The position numbers were made by a program, and so were the translations under genes. This document shows, in pieces, positions 36,412-44,227 of a stretch of 64,000 bases of DNA. Under the pieces are notes generated by a model. It searched no databases, was not told the origin of the DNA, and worked only from the letters and a program-made list of their open reading frames with translations. Where the stretch lies: assembly GCA_947501105.1 (NCBI GenBank), contig CANMUP010000001.1, positions 992,001 through 1,056,000 on the forward strand. The letters are read 5' to 3'. Positions within the stretch are counted from its first letter, which is position 1, and each line of letters begins with the position of its first letter. The DNA is from an uncultured Flaviramulus sp. Lineage in GTDB: Bacteria > Bacteroidota > Bacteroidia > Flavobacteriales > Flavobacteriaceae.

Positions 36412-36429
36412 TTCCTGCGCAGGCAGGAA
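36412..36429. repeat. 18-base palindrome before arsM
   Basis: TTCCTGCGCAGGCAGGAA forms arms TTCCTGC and GCAGGAA with a four-base centre. It ends 8 bases upstream of the arsM start codon on the minus strand, thus overlying its ribosome-binding region. The word is a frequent dispersed palindrome in flavobacterial genomes, by memory. Confidence 0.6.
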
Positions 36430-36470
36430 TCTTATTTTTTATTATTAAATGTTTTATTTTTTTTCTTTCT

Positions 36471-36498
36471 GTTCATTTTGTCTTGATACAAAACGAAC
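36471..36498. repeat. Hairpin with 11-base arms in the arsM leader
   Basis: GTTCATTTTGT (36471-36481) and ACAAAACGAAC (36488-36498) pair with one mismatch around a six-base loop. The form resembles short dispersed hairpins frequent in this group. No T-tract follows on the minus strand. Confidence 0.45.
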
Positions 36499-36730
36499 CA
36501 AAAATTAAATCTAAATTTTTTCCAAGGGTTCAAAAATTATTAACGATTTAATTTTTATATTCTGTATTTCAATGTTCAATTCTGCGAATTGATTTGGGAT
36601 TTGAATTTCGATTTCGTTATATTTAAATCCCTGTTTTGTTTTACTGCCAACTGATGACTGTTTGTTGCCTACCATATCGTTTTGGTATGTTAAAAGTAGG
36701 CATTTTGTTAATAATCAAGTGTAACAAACA

Positions 36731-37552
36731 TTACACGATTATATGGTTTTTTATAAGCGCTTTAAAAAGTGTAATCATGTCTGGCTCTGCTTTTGTAGCC
36801 ATAGCAATAATCTCTGCAATATCTACAGGTTTTAGATTATCTGGGTCGCATTCATCGGTTAAAACTGACACTGCTGCTACTTTTAATTTTAAATGATTTG
36901 CCACTATAATCTCTGGAACAGTACTCATACCAACTGCATCGGCACCAATAATTTTAAGCATTCTGTATTCTGCTCGGGTTTCTAATTGTGGTCCAACAAC
37001 ACTAGCGTAAACGCCTTCGTGAAGTTTTATGTTATTATTTTTAGCAATGGTTTTAAATGATGAATTGATACTGCTATCATAAGGAGCGCTCATATCAGTA
37101 AAACGTTCACCTAATTTTTCAACACCATTAAATGCCAATGGCGAGCTGCCTTGAAGATTAATATGGTCTTCAATAAGCATTAATTCGCCTTTCTTGAAGT
37201 CTAAATTTATAGCTCCAGCAGCATTGGACACTAATAAAGTTTTGATGCCAAGTTTTTCCATGATTCGAACTGGATATGTAACATCTTGTAGCGAGTAGCC
37301 TTCATATAAATGAAAACGACCTTGCATTACCATTACTTTTTTTCCTTCAAGATTACCATAAACAAGTTTGCCTTTATGAAACTCTACGGTTGCGGTTGGG
37401 AAATTTGGAATGTGGTTATAGCTGACTTCAATTAAAACTTCTATTTCATCTATAAGTTGTCCTAATCCTGTGCCTAAAATGATCCCTACTTCTGGGTTTT
37501 TAAACCCTTTGTTTTGTAAATATTCTACAGTTTCGTTTATGTGCTTAATCAT
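36731..37552 (-). CDS. Purine nucleoside phosphorylase (arsenosugar locus)
   Basis: This 273-residue phosphorylase of the PNP/MTAP family splits purine nucleosides with phosphate. It has GIILGTGLGQLIDEI, FPTATVEFHKGKLVYG, LLVSNAAGAINLDFKKGELM, GSSPLAFNG and the base-site region VSVLTDECDPDNL. It overlaps the CofC-like gene by eight bases. In arsenosugar assembly a nucleosidase step would remove adenine from a dimethylarsinoyl-deoxyadenosine intermediate formed by ArsS; this enzyme could do that, or it could simply salvage purines. The context makes the first use likely but unproven. Confidence 0.9.
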   Translation of the reverse strand: MIKHINETVEYLQNKGFKNPEVGIILGTGLGQLIDEIEVLIEVSYNHIPNFPTATVEFHKGKLVYGNLEGKKVMVMQGRFHLYEGYSLQDVTYPVRIMEKLGIKTLLVSNAAGAINLDFKKGELMLIEDHINLQGSSPLAFNGVEKLGERFTDMSAPYDSSINSSFKTIAKNNNIKLHEGVYASVVGPQLETRAEYRMLKIIGADAVGMSTVPEIIVANHLKLKVAAVSVLTDECDPDNLKPVDIAEIIAMATKAEPDMITLFKALIKNHIIV

Positions 37553-38174
37553 TTAGTTGTTGTATTCGTTGTTGTAATTTAATATTCGATTTGTAAAACG
37601 CTGATGCTTCTAAATCTTCAAAAGTATCAATATCGTTTAAAGGGTTAAGTAAAGCAAAAGAAGTGTTATTCTGTTTTAATTCTTTTGAAGTAACCTCCAA
37701 TAAATTAGATTGACTCCATGGTTTGTTATCAAAAACAGAATCATACATTTTAGTCATACCAACAAGATAATAACCGCCATCTATAGCAGGACCAAAAACC
37801 ACATTGTTGGTTTTTAATGCTTGTAATCCGTTTTTAATATGACTAGAGTTGATCTCAGGTAAATCTGAACCAATCAGTACAATACGATTATAACCATCTT
37901 CAAAACCCTTAATAAATGCATTTTTCATGCGCTCGCCTAAATCATCACCTTCTTGAACCGCTTTATAATGGGTTCCCCATTTAGAATTGATTACAACATC
38001 AGAGAAATAAATACGCTTATCTATAGGAATATTTTCGGTAGCATTTTCTGTGATTTTAACGAGTTCGCTATAAACCTCAAAAGCTCCTTGATTACCAATG
38101 GTTTTTGCAAGACGTGTTTTTACCTTGCCAAGTTTAATGTTTTTTACAAAAACAATAATGAGTTCTTTAGTCAT
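37545..38174 (-). CDS. TIGR04282-family arsenosugar-associated glycosyltransferase-like protein (CofC-like)
   Basis: This 209-residue protein has the N-terminal nucleotidyl/glycosyltransferase motif FVKNIKLGKVKTRLAKTIG, then VLIGSDLPEINSSHI and AIDGGYYLVGMTK. This is the DUF2064/CofC-like pattern that defines TIGR04282. It is encoded between rhodanese and PNP genes with eight-base overlaps at both ends, so all three are translationally coupled. It is expected to act on an intermediate after ArsS and PNP; the precise donor and acceptor are not shown by the sequence. Confidence 0.88.
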   Translation of the reverse strand: MTKELIIVFVKNIKLGKVKTRLAKTIGNQGAFEVYSELVKITENATENIPIDKRIYFSDVVINSKWGTHYKAVQEGDDLGERMKNAFIKGFEDGYNRIVLIGSDLPEINSSHIKNGLQALKTNNVVFGPAIDGGYYLVGMTKMYDSVFDNKPWSQSNLLEVTSKELKQNNTSFALLNPLNDIDTFEDLEASAFYKSNIKLQQRIQQLND

Positions 38175-38661
38175 ATGTTTTAATACCTTTTTTTAACCAT
38201 TTACTCCATTCTTGGTTAAATGTATGGATACTATCTGTTTCTTTTTCTTTGGAATTATAAACAGGAAAATTATTGTTTTTCCATTCAAAAATACCACCAT
38301 ATAAATTATAAATATTAGTATAGCCAGCCTTTTTGAGTTTTTCAGCAATATCTTCTGATCTTATTCCTAACGAGCAATAAACGATAATAGTTTGTTGCTT
38401 GTTGTCGATTTTTTTGATTGTTTTTTTTAGATTGAAATTATCATAACCCACAAAAATGGCATTTTTTAAATGACTGACTTCAAATTCTGATGCTTCTCTA
38501 GCATCCAAAAGAATAATTTCCTTTTCCTTTTTAAATAAATCTTTAGCGGTAATATATGGGATGCTTTCTTTATTGTATTTATCTAATACCTCTGAAAGCG
38601 ATTTTTGGGAAAACCCAGAAATCGAAAAACAAATGAATATGTATATGATAATCTGTTTCAT
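38167..38661 (-). CDS. Secreted rhodanese-like protein
   Basis: This 164-residue protein has a signal peptide (MKQIIIYIFICFSISGFSQ) followed by a single rhodanese domain: ILLDAREASEFEVSHLKNAIF and the active-site loop IIVYCSLGIRSEDIAEKL with catalytic Cys. Rhodaneses move sulfur or bind oxyanions such as arsenate, so a role in arsenic chemistry outside the cytoplasm is possible. I start at ATG 38661, one base after the arsS stop; the ORF can be extended 24 codons into arsS but the signal peptide argues against that. Confidence 0.87.
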   Translation of the reverse strand: MKQIIIYIFICFSISGFSQKSLSEVLDKYNKESIPYITAKDLFKKEKEIILLDAREASEFEVSHLKNAIFVGYDNFNLKKTIKKIDNKQQTIIVYCSLGIRSEDIAEKLKKAGYTNIYNLYGGIFEWKNNNFPVYNSKEKETDSIHTFNQEWSKWLKKGIKTYD

Positions 38662-38662
38662 A

Positions 38663-39718
38663 TTAAGCAACCACACCTTGACAACTACTTCCTGCGCCAG
38701 CTGTACAGCCATAGCAGTGTTGCGAAATGACAATTTTTCTACCCTCTAATAATTCTTCGTTAAATTCTGAAATGTGTTTAGATTTACTATTTACAGGTAG
38801 TTCTAGCATTTGATTAAAATCGCAATCATACAAATAACCATCCCAACTAACAGAAAGCGTATTGGTACACATCACATTTTCAACAGCAGCAGGATTGTAA
38901 GCTTCTACCAGTGAAAACATATAGTCTTCATAATTTTCTGAGGCAATTAAATAATCTAAAAATCTTGAGATTGGTAAATTAGTAATGGCAAATAAATTAT
39001 GAAACTGAATATCGAAATCTTCTAATAAGGCCTTTTTAAAATCTTTTTCCATAGACATTTGGTCTCCTGGTAAAAAAGCCCCTGATGGATTATAAACTAA
39101 ATCTAGTTTTAAATCACTATTTGGCATGCCGTAGCCAATTGCATTTAATTCTTGCAACGCTTTTATTGATTTATCAAAAACACCATCACCACGCTGTTTA
39201 TCTGTTTTTCCGCGTGTCCAATGTGGCATCGAACTTACTACATGCACATTATGTTTTTTAAAGAACTCTGGTAAATCGTAATACTTTTTGTTGGCTCTAA
39301 TGATGGTAAGGTTTGAGCGTACTATAAAATCTTTAATACCAACCTTTGCTGCCTCTTCTACAAACCATCTAAAATCTGGATTCATTTCTGGAGCTCCTCC
39401 AGTTAAATCTAATGTATGCGCGCCAGTGTTTTTAATAACATCCAAGCATTGCTGCATGGTTTCACGTGTCATTATTTCTTTTCTATCAGGACCAGCATCA
39501 ACATGGCAATGTTCGCAAACTTGGTTACACATATAACCAACGTTTATTTGTAGGATTTCTAATTTTTTAGCTTTAAGCGGAAACTGATTGGTTTCAGCAA
39601 TTTTAGATTTAAAGGTTGGTAATTCTCCGTTTTGGAAAATACCATTCGATAAAATCTCTAATTGCCTATTACTATTAGCTAAATCGCTTTCGCGTTTATG
39701 TAGGGACTTTGTAACCAT
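38663..39718 (-). CDS. arsS: Arsenosugar biosynthesis radical SAM protein ArsS
   Basis: This 351-residue radical SAM enzyme has the iron-sulfur motif C64-x3-C68-x2-C71 in GYMCNQVCEHCHVDAGP, and a GGE-like strand (DLTGGAPEMNP). A C-terminal cysteine-rich region (ISQHCYGCTAGAGSSCQGVV) is preceded by YDCDFNQMLE. This arrangement is characteristic of ArsS, which is known to be needed with ArsM for arsenosugar formation by attaching a 5'-deoxyadenosyl group to dimethylarsenite. The rhodanese gene starts one base after its stop. A palindromic repeat separates it from the upstream AhpD-like gene. Confidence 0.93.
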   Translation of the reverse strand: MVTKSLHKRESDLANSNRQLEILSNGIFQNGELPTFKSKIAETNQFPLKAKKLEILQINVGYMCNQVCEHCHVDAGPDRKEIMTRETMQQCLDVIKNTGAHTLDLTGGAPEMNPDFRWFVEEAAKVGIKDFIVRSNLTIIRANKKYYDLPEFFKKHNVHVVSSMPHWTRGKTDKQRGDGVFDKSIKALQELNAIGYGMPNSDLKLDLVYNPSGAFLPGDQMSMEKDFKKALLEDFDIQFHNLFAITNLPISRFLDYLIASENYEDYMFSLVEAYNPAAVENVMCTNTLSVSWDGYLYDCDFNQMLELPVNSKSKHISEFNEELLEGRKIVISQHCYGCTAGAGSSCQGVVA

Positions 39719-39737
39719 TATTTACTTTGTTGTCAGG

Positions 39738-39782
39738 TCGAGCACAGTCGAGACCTTATGAAAACCTCTCGACTGTGCTCGA
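39738..39782. repeat. Palindromic repeat between the AhpD-like gene and arsS
   Basis: The 16-base arms TCGAGCACAGTCGAGA (39738-39753) and TCTCGACTGTGCTCGA (39767-39782) are exact inverted copies around a 13-base loop. Flanking TGTC and GACA extend the symmetry imperfectly. The core resembles a dispersed TCGAGCGCAGTCGAGA-type repeat seen in flavobacteria. Confidence 0.7.
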
Positions 39783-39811
39783 GGAGACATTTAGTGTTGT
39801 TAAACAAAACT

Positions 39812-40147
39812 CTAACCGTCTAATTTTTTAACTTTATTCATCATTTGTACACCATGAACCAATGTAGCACCACTTTTTATGGCTGCTCCAACATGTATGG
39901 CTTCCATCATTTCTTCTTTTGTTACTCCGCGTTGCAAACTGTCTTTAGTGTAAGCATCAATACAATAAGGGCATTGCTCGGTATGTGAAACGGCTAAAGC
40001 AATTAAGGATTTCTCGCGAGCTGTAAGTGCACCTTCTTCAAATACTTTTCCGTAATACTCAAAAAATTTGTTTCCAAGTTCTTCGCTCCATTCTGTTATA
40101 TCTCCAAACTTTCTTAAATCGGCAGGATCGTAATATGTTTTTTGCAT
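39812..40147 (-). CDS. Arsenosugar-associated AhpD/CMD-family peroxidase-like protein
   Basis: This 111-residue carboxymuconolactone-decarboxylase-fold protein has an AhpD-type CxxC (Cys59 and Cys62) in AVSHTEQCPYCIDAYTKDS. The position that is often histidine after the second Cys is Tyr66. Proteins of this group are recorded as 'arsenosugar biosynthesis-associated peroxidase-like', and some carry selenocysteine at the redox site. Here both are plain Cys codons. It is the first gene of the minus-strand locus, and a thiol redox or arsenic-reduction role is inferred. Confidence 0.86.
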   Translation of the reverse strand: MQKTYYDPADLRKFGDITEWSEELGNKFFEYYGKVFEEGALTAREKSLIALAVSHTEQCPYCIDAYTKDSLQRGVTKEEMMEAIHVGAAIKSGATLVHGVQMMNKVKKLDG

Positions 40148-40149
40148 GT

Positions 40150-40251
40150 GATTTTAAAATTTTATTTAAAGATATAAATCTAAAAAGTTTCAGTCGATAA
40201 TATTAGCATTACTTAACATAAATTATTTATATAGATTTTAAAATTTTATTT
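40150..40251. promoter_or_regulatory. 18-base direct repeat in the divergent promoter region
   Basis: GATTTTAAAATTTTATTT occurs at 40150-40167, right before the AhpD-like start codon on the minus strand, and again at 40234-40251, 23 bases before the antiporter ATG. The repeat core ATTTTAAAAT is itself symmetric. The gap of 66 bases could hold both promoters. AT-richness makes chance repeats easier, so this is a candidate only. Confidence 0.35.
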
Positions 40252-40274
40252 TAGCGCTACTAAATAAAAGTTAA

Positions 40275-41513
40275 ATGAACGACTACTTTTTTATAATTAC
40301 AGTTTTAGTAACGCTATCGGCAATTTTTGGGTACATTAATGTACGCTTTTTAAAATTACCAAACACTATTGGGCTAATGCTTATAACTATTGTTTTTACT
40401 TTAGGCGTTTTTGCATTAAGTTATTTTGATTCTACACTTTTGGATGCCGAAAAATATATTATTACGCAAATAGATTTTAAAACCGTTTTGTTAGATATAA
40501 TGCTTAGTTTTCTCTTGTTCGCAGGGGCTTTGCATACAAATTTTCAACAATTAAAAATACAGCGTTGGCCAGTTTTTGTGTTTGCTACTTTTGGAGTAAT
40601 AGTGTCTACTTTTTTAGTAGGAATTACTGTATTTTACCTTTTAAAGGTGATTGGTTTAGATGTTGAATTTATTTATTGTTTGCTATTCGGAGCTTTAATT
40701 TCTCCAACTGATCCTATTGCTGTTTTAGGTATTTTGAAAAAAGCAGGAGTACCAAAAAAACTGGAAGCTAAAATTGTAGGAGAATCGTTGTTTAATGATG
40801 GTGTTGGTGTAGTTGTGTTTCTTACTATTTTTCAAATTGCCGCTTTAGGGACAGGAGAAGTAGAAGCCTTTGATGTTTTTAGTCTTTTTGGAAAAGAAGT
40901 GTTTGGTGGTATTTTATTAGGTGGTATTTTAGGTTGGATAACCTATCGTTTAATGAAATCTATTGACGATTACGATATTGAAGTTATTATCACACTTGCT
41001 GCAGTAATGGGAGGAACCGTAATTGCACATAAACTTCATTTATCTGCACCTTTAGCTATGGTTACAGCAGGACTTATTGTTGGTAACGATACCGTTAGAG
41101 GCAGTGCCATGTCTGAAATTACAGAAAGTTATGTCGATAAATTTTGGGAGCTTATTGATATTCTTTTAAACACCATATTATTTGTACTTATTGGTATGGA
41201 AATGCTTGTTTTAGCTTTTGATGGAAAATATATTTTAGCAGGATTAATAGCTATTCCTATTATACTTTTATGTAGATATACATCTTTATTATTACCTATA
41301 AGTTTCTTTAAAAAACGATTGGATTTTGTGCCAAAAACGAATTTGATTATGACTTGGGGTGGATTGCGAGGAGGTATTTCTATTGCATTGGCATTAGGGC
41401 TTACAGAGGCTATGCAACGCGATTTGTTTTTAGTAATTACTTACATAGTCGTGGTTTTCTCCATATTAGTTCAAGGACTAACCGTTGGTAAACTAGTAAA
41501 AAAAGTGAGTTAG
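40275..41513 (+). CDS. CPA1-family sodium/proton antiporter
   Basis: This 412-residue inner-membrane exchanger has about 12 hydrophobic helices and the CPA1 ion-site motifs ALISPTDPIAVLGILKKAG (near residue 140) and GESLFNDGVGVVVFLTIF. A further signature is MTWGGLRGGISIALALGL. It lacks a C-terminal cytosolic domain. It is divergent from the arsenosugar locus. The helicase gene starts six bases after its stop and may be cotranscribed. Confidence 0.93.
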   Translation: MNDYFFIITVLVTLSAIFGYINVRFLKLPNTIGLMLITIVFTLGVFALSYFDSTLLDAEKYIITQIDFKTVLLDIMLSFLLFAGALHTNFQQLKIQRWPVFVFATFGVIVSTFLVGITVFYLLKVIGLDVEFIYCLLFGALISPTDPIAVLGILKKAGVPKKLEAKIVGESLFNDGVGVVVFLTIFQIAALGTGEVEAFDVFSLFGKEVFGGILLGGILGWITYRLMKSIDDYDIEVIITLAAVMGGTVIAHKLHLSAPLAMVTAGLIVGNDTVRGSAMSEITESYVDKFWELIDILLNTILFVLIGMEMLVLAFDGKYILAGLIAIPIILLCRYTSLLLPISFFKKRLDFVPKTNLIMTWGGLRGGISIALALGLTEAMQRDLFLVITYIVVVFSILVQGLTVGKLVKKVS

Positions 41514-41519
41514 TAGTTT

Positions 41520-43955
41520 ATGGATGTAAATAACGAACTAGATTTAGCTTGGGATTTTGTAAATAATACAGATAGAAATGTGTTTTTAACAGGAAAAGCA
41601 GGAACAGGAAAAACTACTTTTCTGCACAAGTTAAAAATGAAATCTTTGAAACGTATGGTTGTGGTTGCTCCTACTGGAGTAGCTGCTATTAATGCTAAAG
41701 GGGTTACCATACATTCGTTTTTTCAGATGCCATTTGGTCCTATTTTGCCAGATGTAGAAATGAGACCTTCTTCAGGCTTCAACAGAAAATTCAATAAAAC
41801 CAAAATAAATATTATTAAGTCTTTAGATTTATTGGTTATTGACGAAATTAGTATGGTTCGTGCCGATTTATTGGATGGCATTGATAAAACACTAAGGCGT
41901 TTTAAAAATAAAAACAAGGTGTTTGGAGGTATTCAATTATTAATGATTGGCGACTTGCAACAATTATCACCAGTGATTAAAGAAGACGAATGGCAATTAT
42001 TAAAAGCGCATTATAAAAACGGCTTCTTTTTTAGTAGCAAGGCTTACCAAGCATGTCATGCTGTAACTATCGAGCTGAAACATATTTACAGACAGGACAA
42101 TCCTACGTTTATTAATATTCTTAATGAAATTAGAAATGATACTCTTTCTCAAGCATCTGCAGATGAATTGAATAAATGCTACCAACCCAATTTTATACCA
42201 GACGAAAAAGATGGTTATATTGCCCTAACCACTCATAATAATCGCGCCGAACAAACCAATAAAGCAGAGCTTATCAAATTAAAAACCAAGGCACACACAT
42301 ACAATGCGGTTGTAGAAGGTAAGTTTCCAGATTATGCTTACCCCAATAAGGAAGAACTGGTCTTAAAAGTTGGAGCGCAAGTTATGTTTATTAAAAATGA
42401 TAGCTCTCCAGAAAAGCGATACTTTAACGGAAAGATTGGTAAGGTGATTTTATTGGATAAAGATGAAGTTGTTATTAACTGTCCTGATGATGATTTTAAT
42501 ATTGTAACCACGCCAGAAATTTGGGAAAATATAAATTATACCGTTGATGCTGAAACCAAAGCCATTTCAGAAAACAAAATAGGATCATACACTCAAATGC
42601 CTTTGCGATTGGCTTGGGCGATAACCATTCATAAAAGTCAGGGTTTAACCTTTGAAAAAGCCATTATAGATGCCCAAGGGGCTTTTGCTCACGGGCAAAC
42701 TTATGTGGCATTAAGTAGATGTAAATCTTTAGAAGGTTTGGTGTTAAAAAGTAAAATAAGCTCCAATCAAATTATAAGTGATGCTAATGTATTATCATTT
42801 AATAAAAGAGCTGAAGAGAATCAACCAGATGAAAGCATTCTGCAACAATCGAAAGCTGAATTTCAATTGAATTTAATAGCAGAACTTTTCGATTTTTATA
42901 AGTTCTTATATCCTGTAGGGCGTATTTTAGATATTTATTATAAGAATAGAACCATTATTGAAGGACAAGTAGAAATACCTTTAAATACCATAAAAGAAGG
43001 CGTTACCAGCTTGTTAAAAATTAGCAATGGTTTTAAAGCGCAACTTAAAACATTATCAGAATCTACAGAGGCTCCAGAATCTAGTAAAGATGTTCAAGAG
43101 CGTTTTGTAAAAGCAATCCATTATTTTAGTGAGCAAACCAAAACCACCATTAGCGAACCTTTTAAAACCTTAGGTTTTACAACGGATAATAAAGCGATTG
43201 AAAAAGATATTAATAAACAACTAGACACGATAGAAGAGCTGTTAGCAACCAAGCTACTATACTTTCAAAAGCTGGATAAAGGTTTTAATGTTAAGACCTT
43301 TTTAGAGCTGCGCGCAAAATCTGTTTTTCTAGCAAAAGAAAAACCTAAGAAAACTCGAAAATCGGTTATTGATGGGACAACCAATGTTGAATTATTTGAG
43401 TTATTAAGAGTGCTTAGAAATGATATCGCACAAGAAAATGATTTAATCCATTATCAGGTGTTTACCCAGAAAGCTTTATACGAAATATGCGAAACCTTAC
43501 CCACCAATAAAAAAGAACTACTCCAGGTTAATGGTATGGGGAAAACCCGTGTTGAAAAATATGGAACCAAGATTCTAAAAGTTATTCATGCCTATTGTGA
43601 TGAAAATGATATTGAAACGTCAACTGATGAAGATCTGTTTGAAGCAGAAAAACCCAAGAAAAAGCGAGGAGATACTAAAAAAGAATCTTTAGAATTGTTT
43701 AAAGCAGGAAAATCTATTGATGAGATTGCAAACCAAAGAGAACTCAATTCTAATACTATAACTGGGCATTTAGCTCATTTTATTCCTACTGGCGAAGTGA
43801 AAATAACGGACTTAATTTCCGAAACACACTATAAAGAGCTAAAGGCTCTTATCCCTAAGCATAAATTTGAAAACCTATCAGATTTAAAACATCAAATAGA
43901 CAATAAATACACCTATGGCGAACTGCGATTGGTTTTAGATGATATGAAAAACTAA
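41520..43955 (+). CDS. Pif1/RecD-like AAA+ helicase with C-terminal HRDC and helix-turn-helix-like regions
   Basis: This 811-residue helicase contains Walker A (TGKAGTGKTTFLHKLK) near residue 27, Walker B (LLVIDEISMVRADLL), and SF1 motifs including LRLAWAITIHKSQGLTFEKA and VALSRCKSLEGLVLKS near residue 400. An HRDC-like region follows at about 620-690 (LRNDIAQENDLIHYQVFTQ). A helix-turn-helix-like segment comes next at about 725-760 (SLELFKAGKSIDEIANQREL). Family members unwind forked or G-rich DNA. The long C-terminal extension is usual in Bacteroidota members. Confidence 0.9.
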   Translation: MDVNNELDLAWDFVNNTDRNVFLTGKAGTGKTTFLHKLKMKSLKRMVVVAPTGVAAINAKGVTIHSFFQMPFGPILPDVEMRPSSGFNRKFNKTKINIIKSLDLLVIDEISMVRADLLDGIDKTLRRFKNKNKVFGGIQLLMIGDLQQLSPVIKEDEWQLLKAHYKNGFFFSSKAYQACHAVTIELKHIYRQDNPTFINILNEIRNDTLSQASADELNKCYQPNFIPDEKDGYIALTTHNNRAEQTNKAELIKLKTKAHTYNAVVEGKFPDYAYPNKEELVLKVGAQVMFIKNDSSPEKRYFNGKIGKVILLDKDEVVINCPDDDFNIVTTPEIWENINYTVDAETKAISENKIGSYTQMPLRLAWAITIHKSQGLTFEKAIIDAQGAFAHGQTYVALSRCKSLEGLVLKSKISSNQIISDANVLSFNKRAEENQPDESILQQSKAEFQLNLIAELFDFYKFLYPVGRILDIYYKNRTIIEGQVEIPLNTIKEGVTSLLKISNGFKAQLKTLSESTEAPESSKDVQERFVKAIHYFSEQTKTTISEPFKTLGFTTDNKAIEKDINKQLDTIEELLATKLLYFQKLDKGFNVKTFLELRAKSVFLAKEKPKKTRKSVIDGTTNVELFELLRVLRNDIAQENDLIHYQVFTQKALYEICETLPTNKKELLQVNGMGKTRVEKYGTKILKVIHAYCDENDIETSTDEDLFEAEKPKKKRGDTKKESLELFKAGKSIDEIANQRELNSNTITGHLAHFIPTGEVKITDLISETHYKELKALIPKHKFENLSDLKHQIDNKYTYGELRLVLDDMKN

Positions 43956-44227
43956 ACCTTTCTAGACACAGTATTTCTTGTTAATAAATAAGTTTCTTGT
44001 AAGGCTAGTTTACACAGCGCGAAGAAGTCTGTTTGGATATGCTCATAATGTGTATGAAATTGTTTTGTAAAAATTTTCTTTAATAAATTAGTTTTTTTTC
44101 GTACCTTACAAGTTCTTCCTAATAAATTAATTAAGCACGAAATCATATGTAATATACTGATGTCTTCCCTAGACATACAGATATTATGATGCTATAATTT
44201 ATTTATCCATACTAACTACCAAAGCAC

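Larger units (their letters stand above)
36404..36730. other. 327-base intergenic region upstream of arsM, palindrome-rich
   Basis: This gap between the arsM start and the purine nucleoside phosphorylase stop holds no credible gene. It contains the palindromes listed separately at 36412-36429 and 36471-36498, and TGCCTAC/GTAGGCA arms at 36666-36672 and 36696-36702. The rest is AT-rich without an exact TAnnTTTG box on the minus strand that I could place. Confidence 0.6.

Noticed and set aside
36719-36736. GTGTAA/TTACAC hairpin at the PNP stop codon as a terminator
   Set aside because: Arms are only six bases and no T-tract follows on the minus strand.
36636-36896. Plus-strand 86-codon ORF opposite the 3' end of the PNP gene
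   Set aside because: It is mostly a shadow of the purine nucleoside phosphorylase gene and has no feature of its own.
43952-44176. Minus-strand 74-codon ORF after the helicase gene
   Set aside because: It has no recognised motif, overlaps the helicase stop, and the region shows no promoter box or codon pattern of a gene; the inverted words CTTGTAAGG and CCTTACAAG in it are short.
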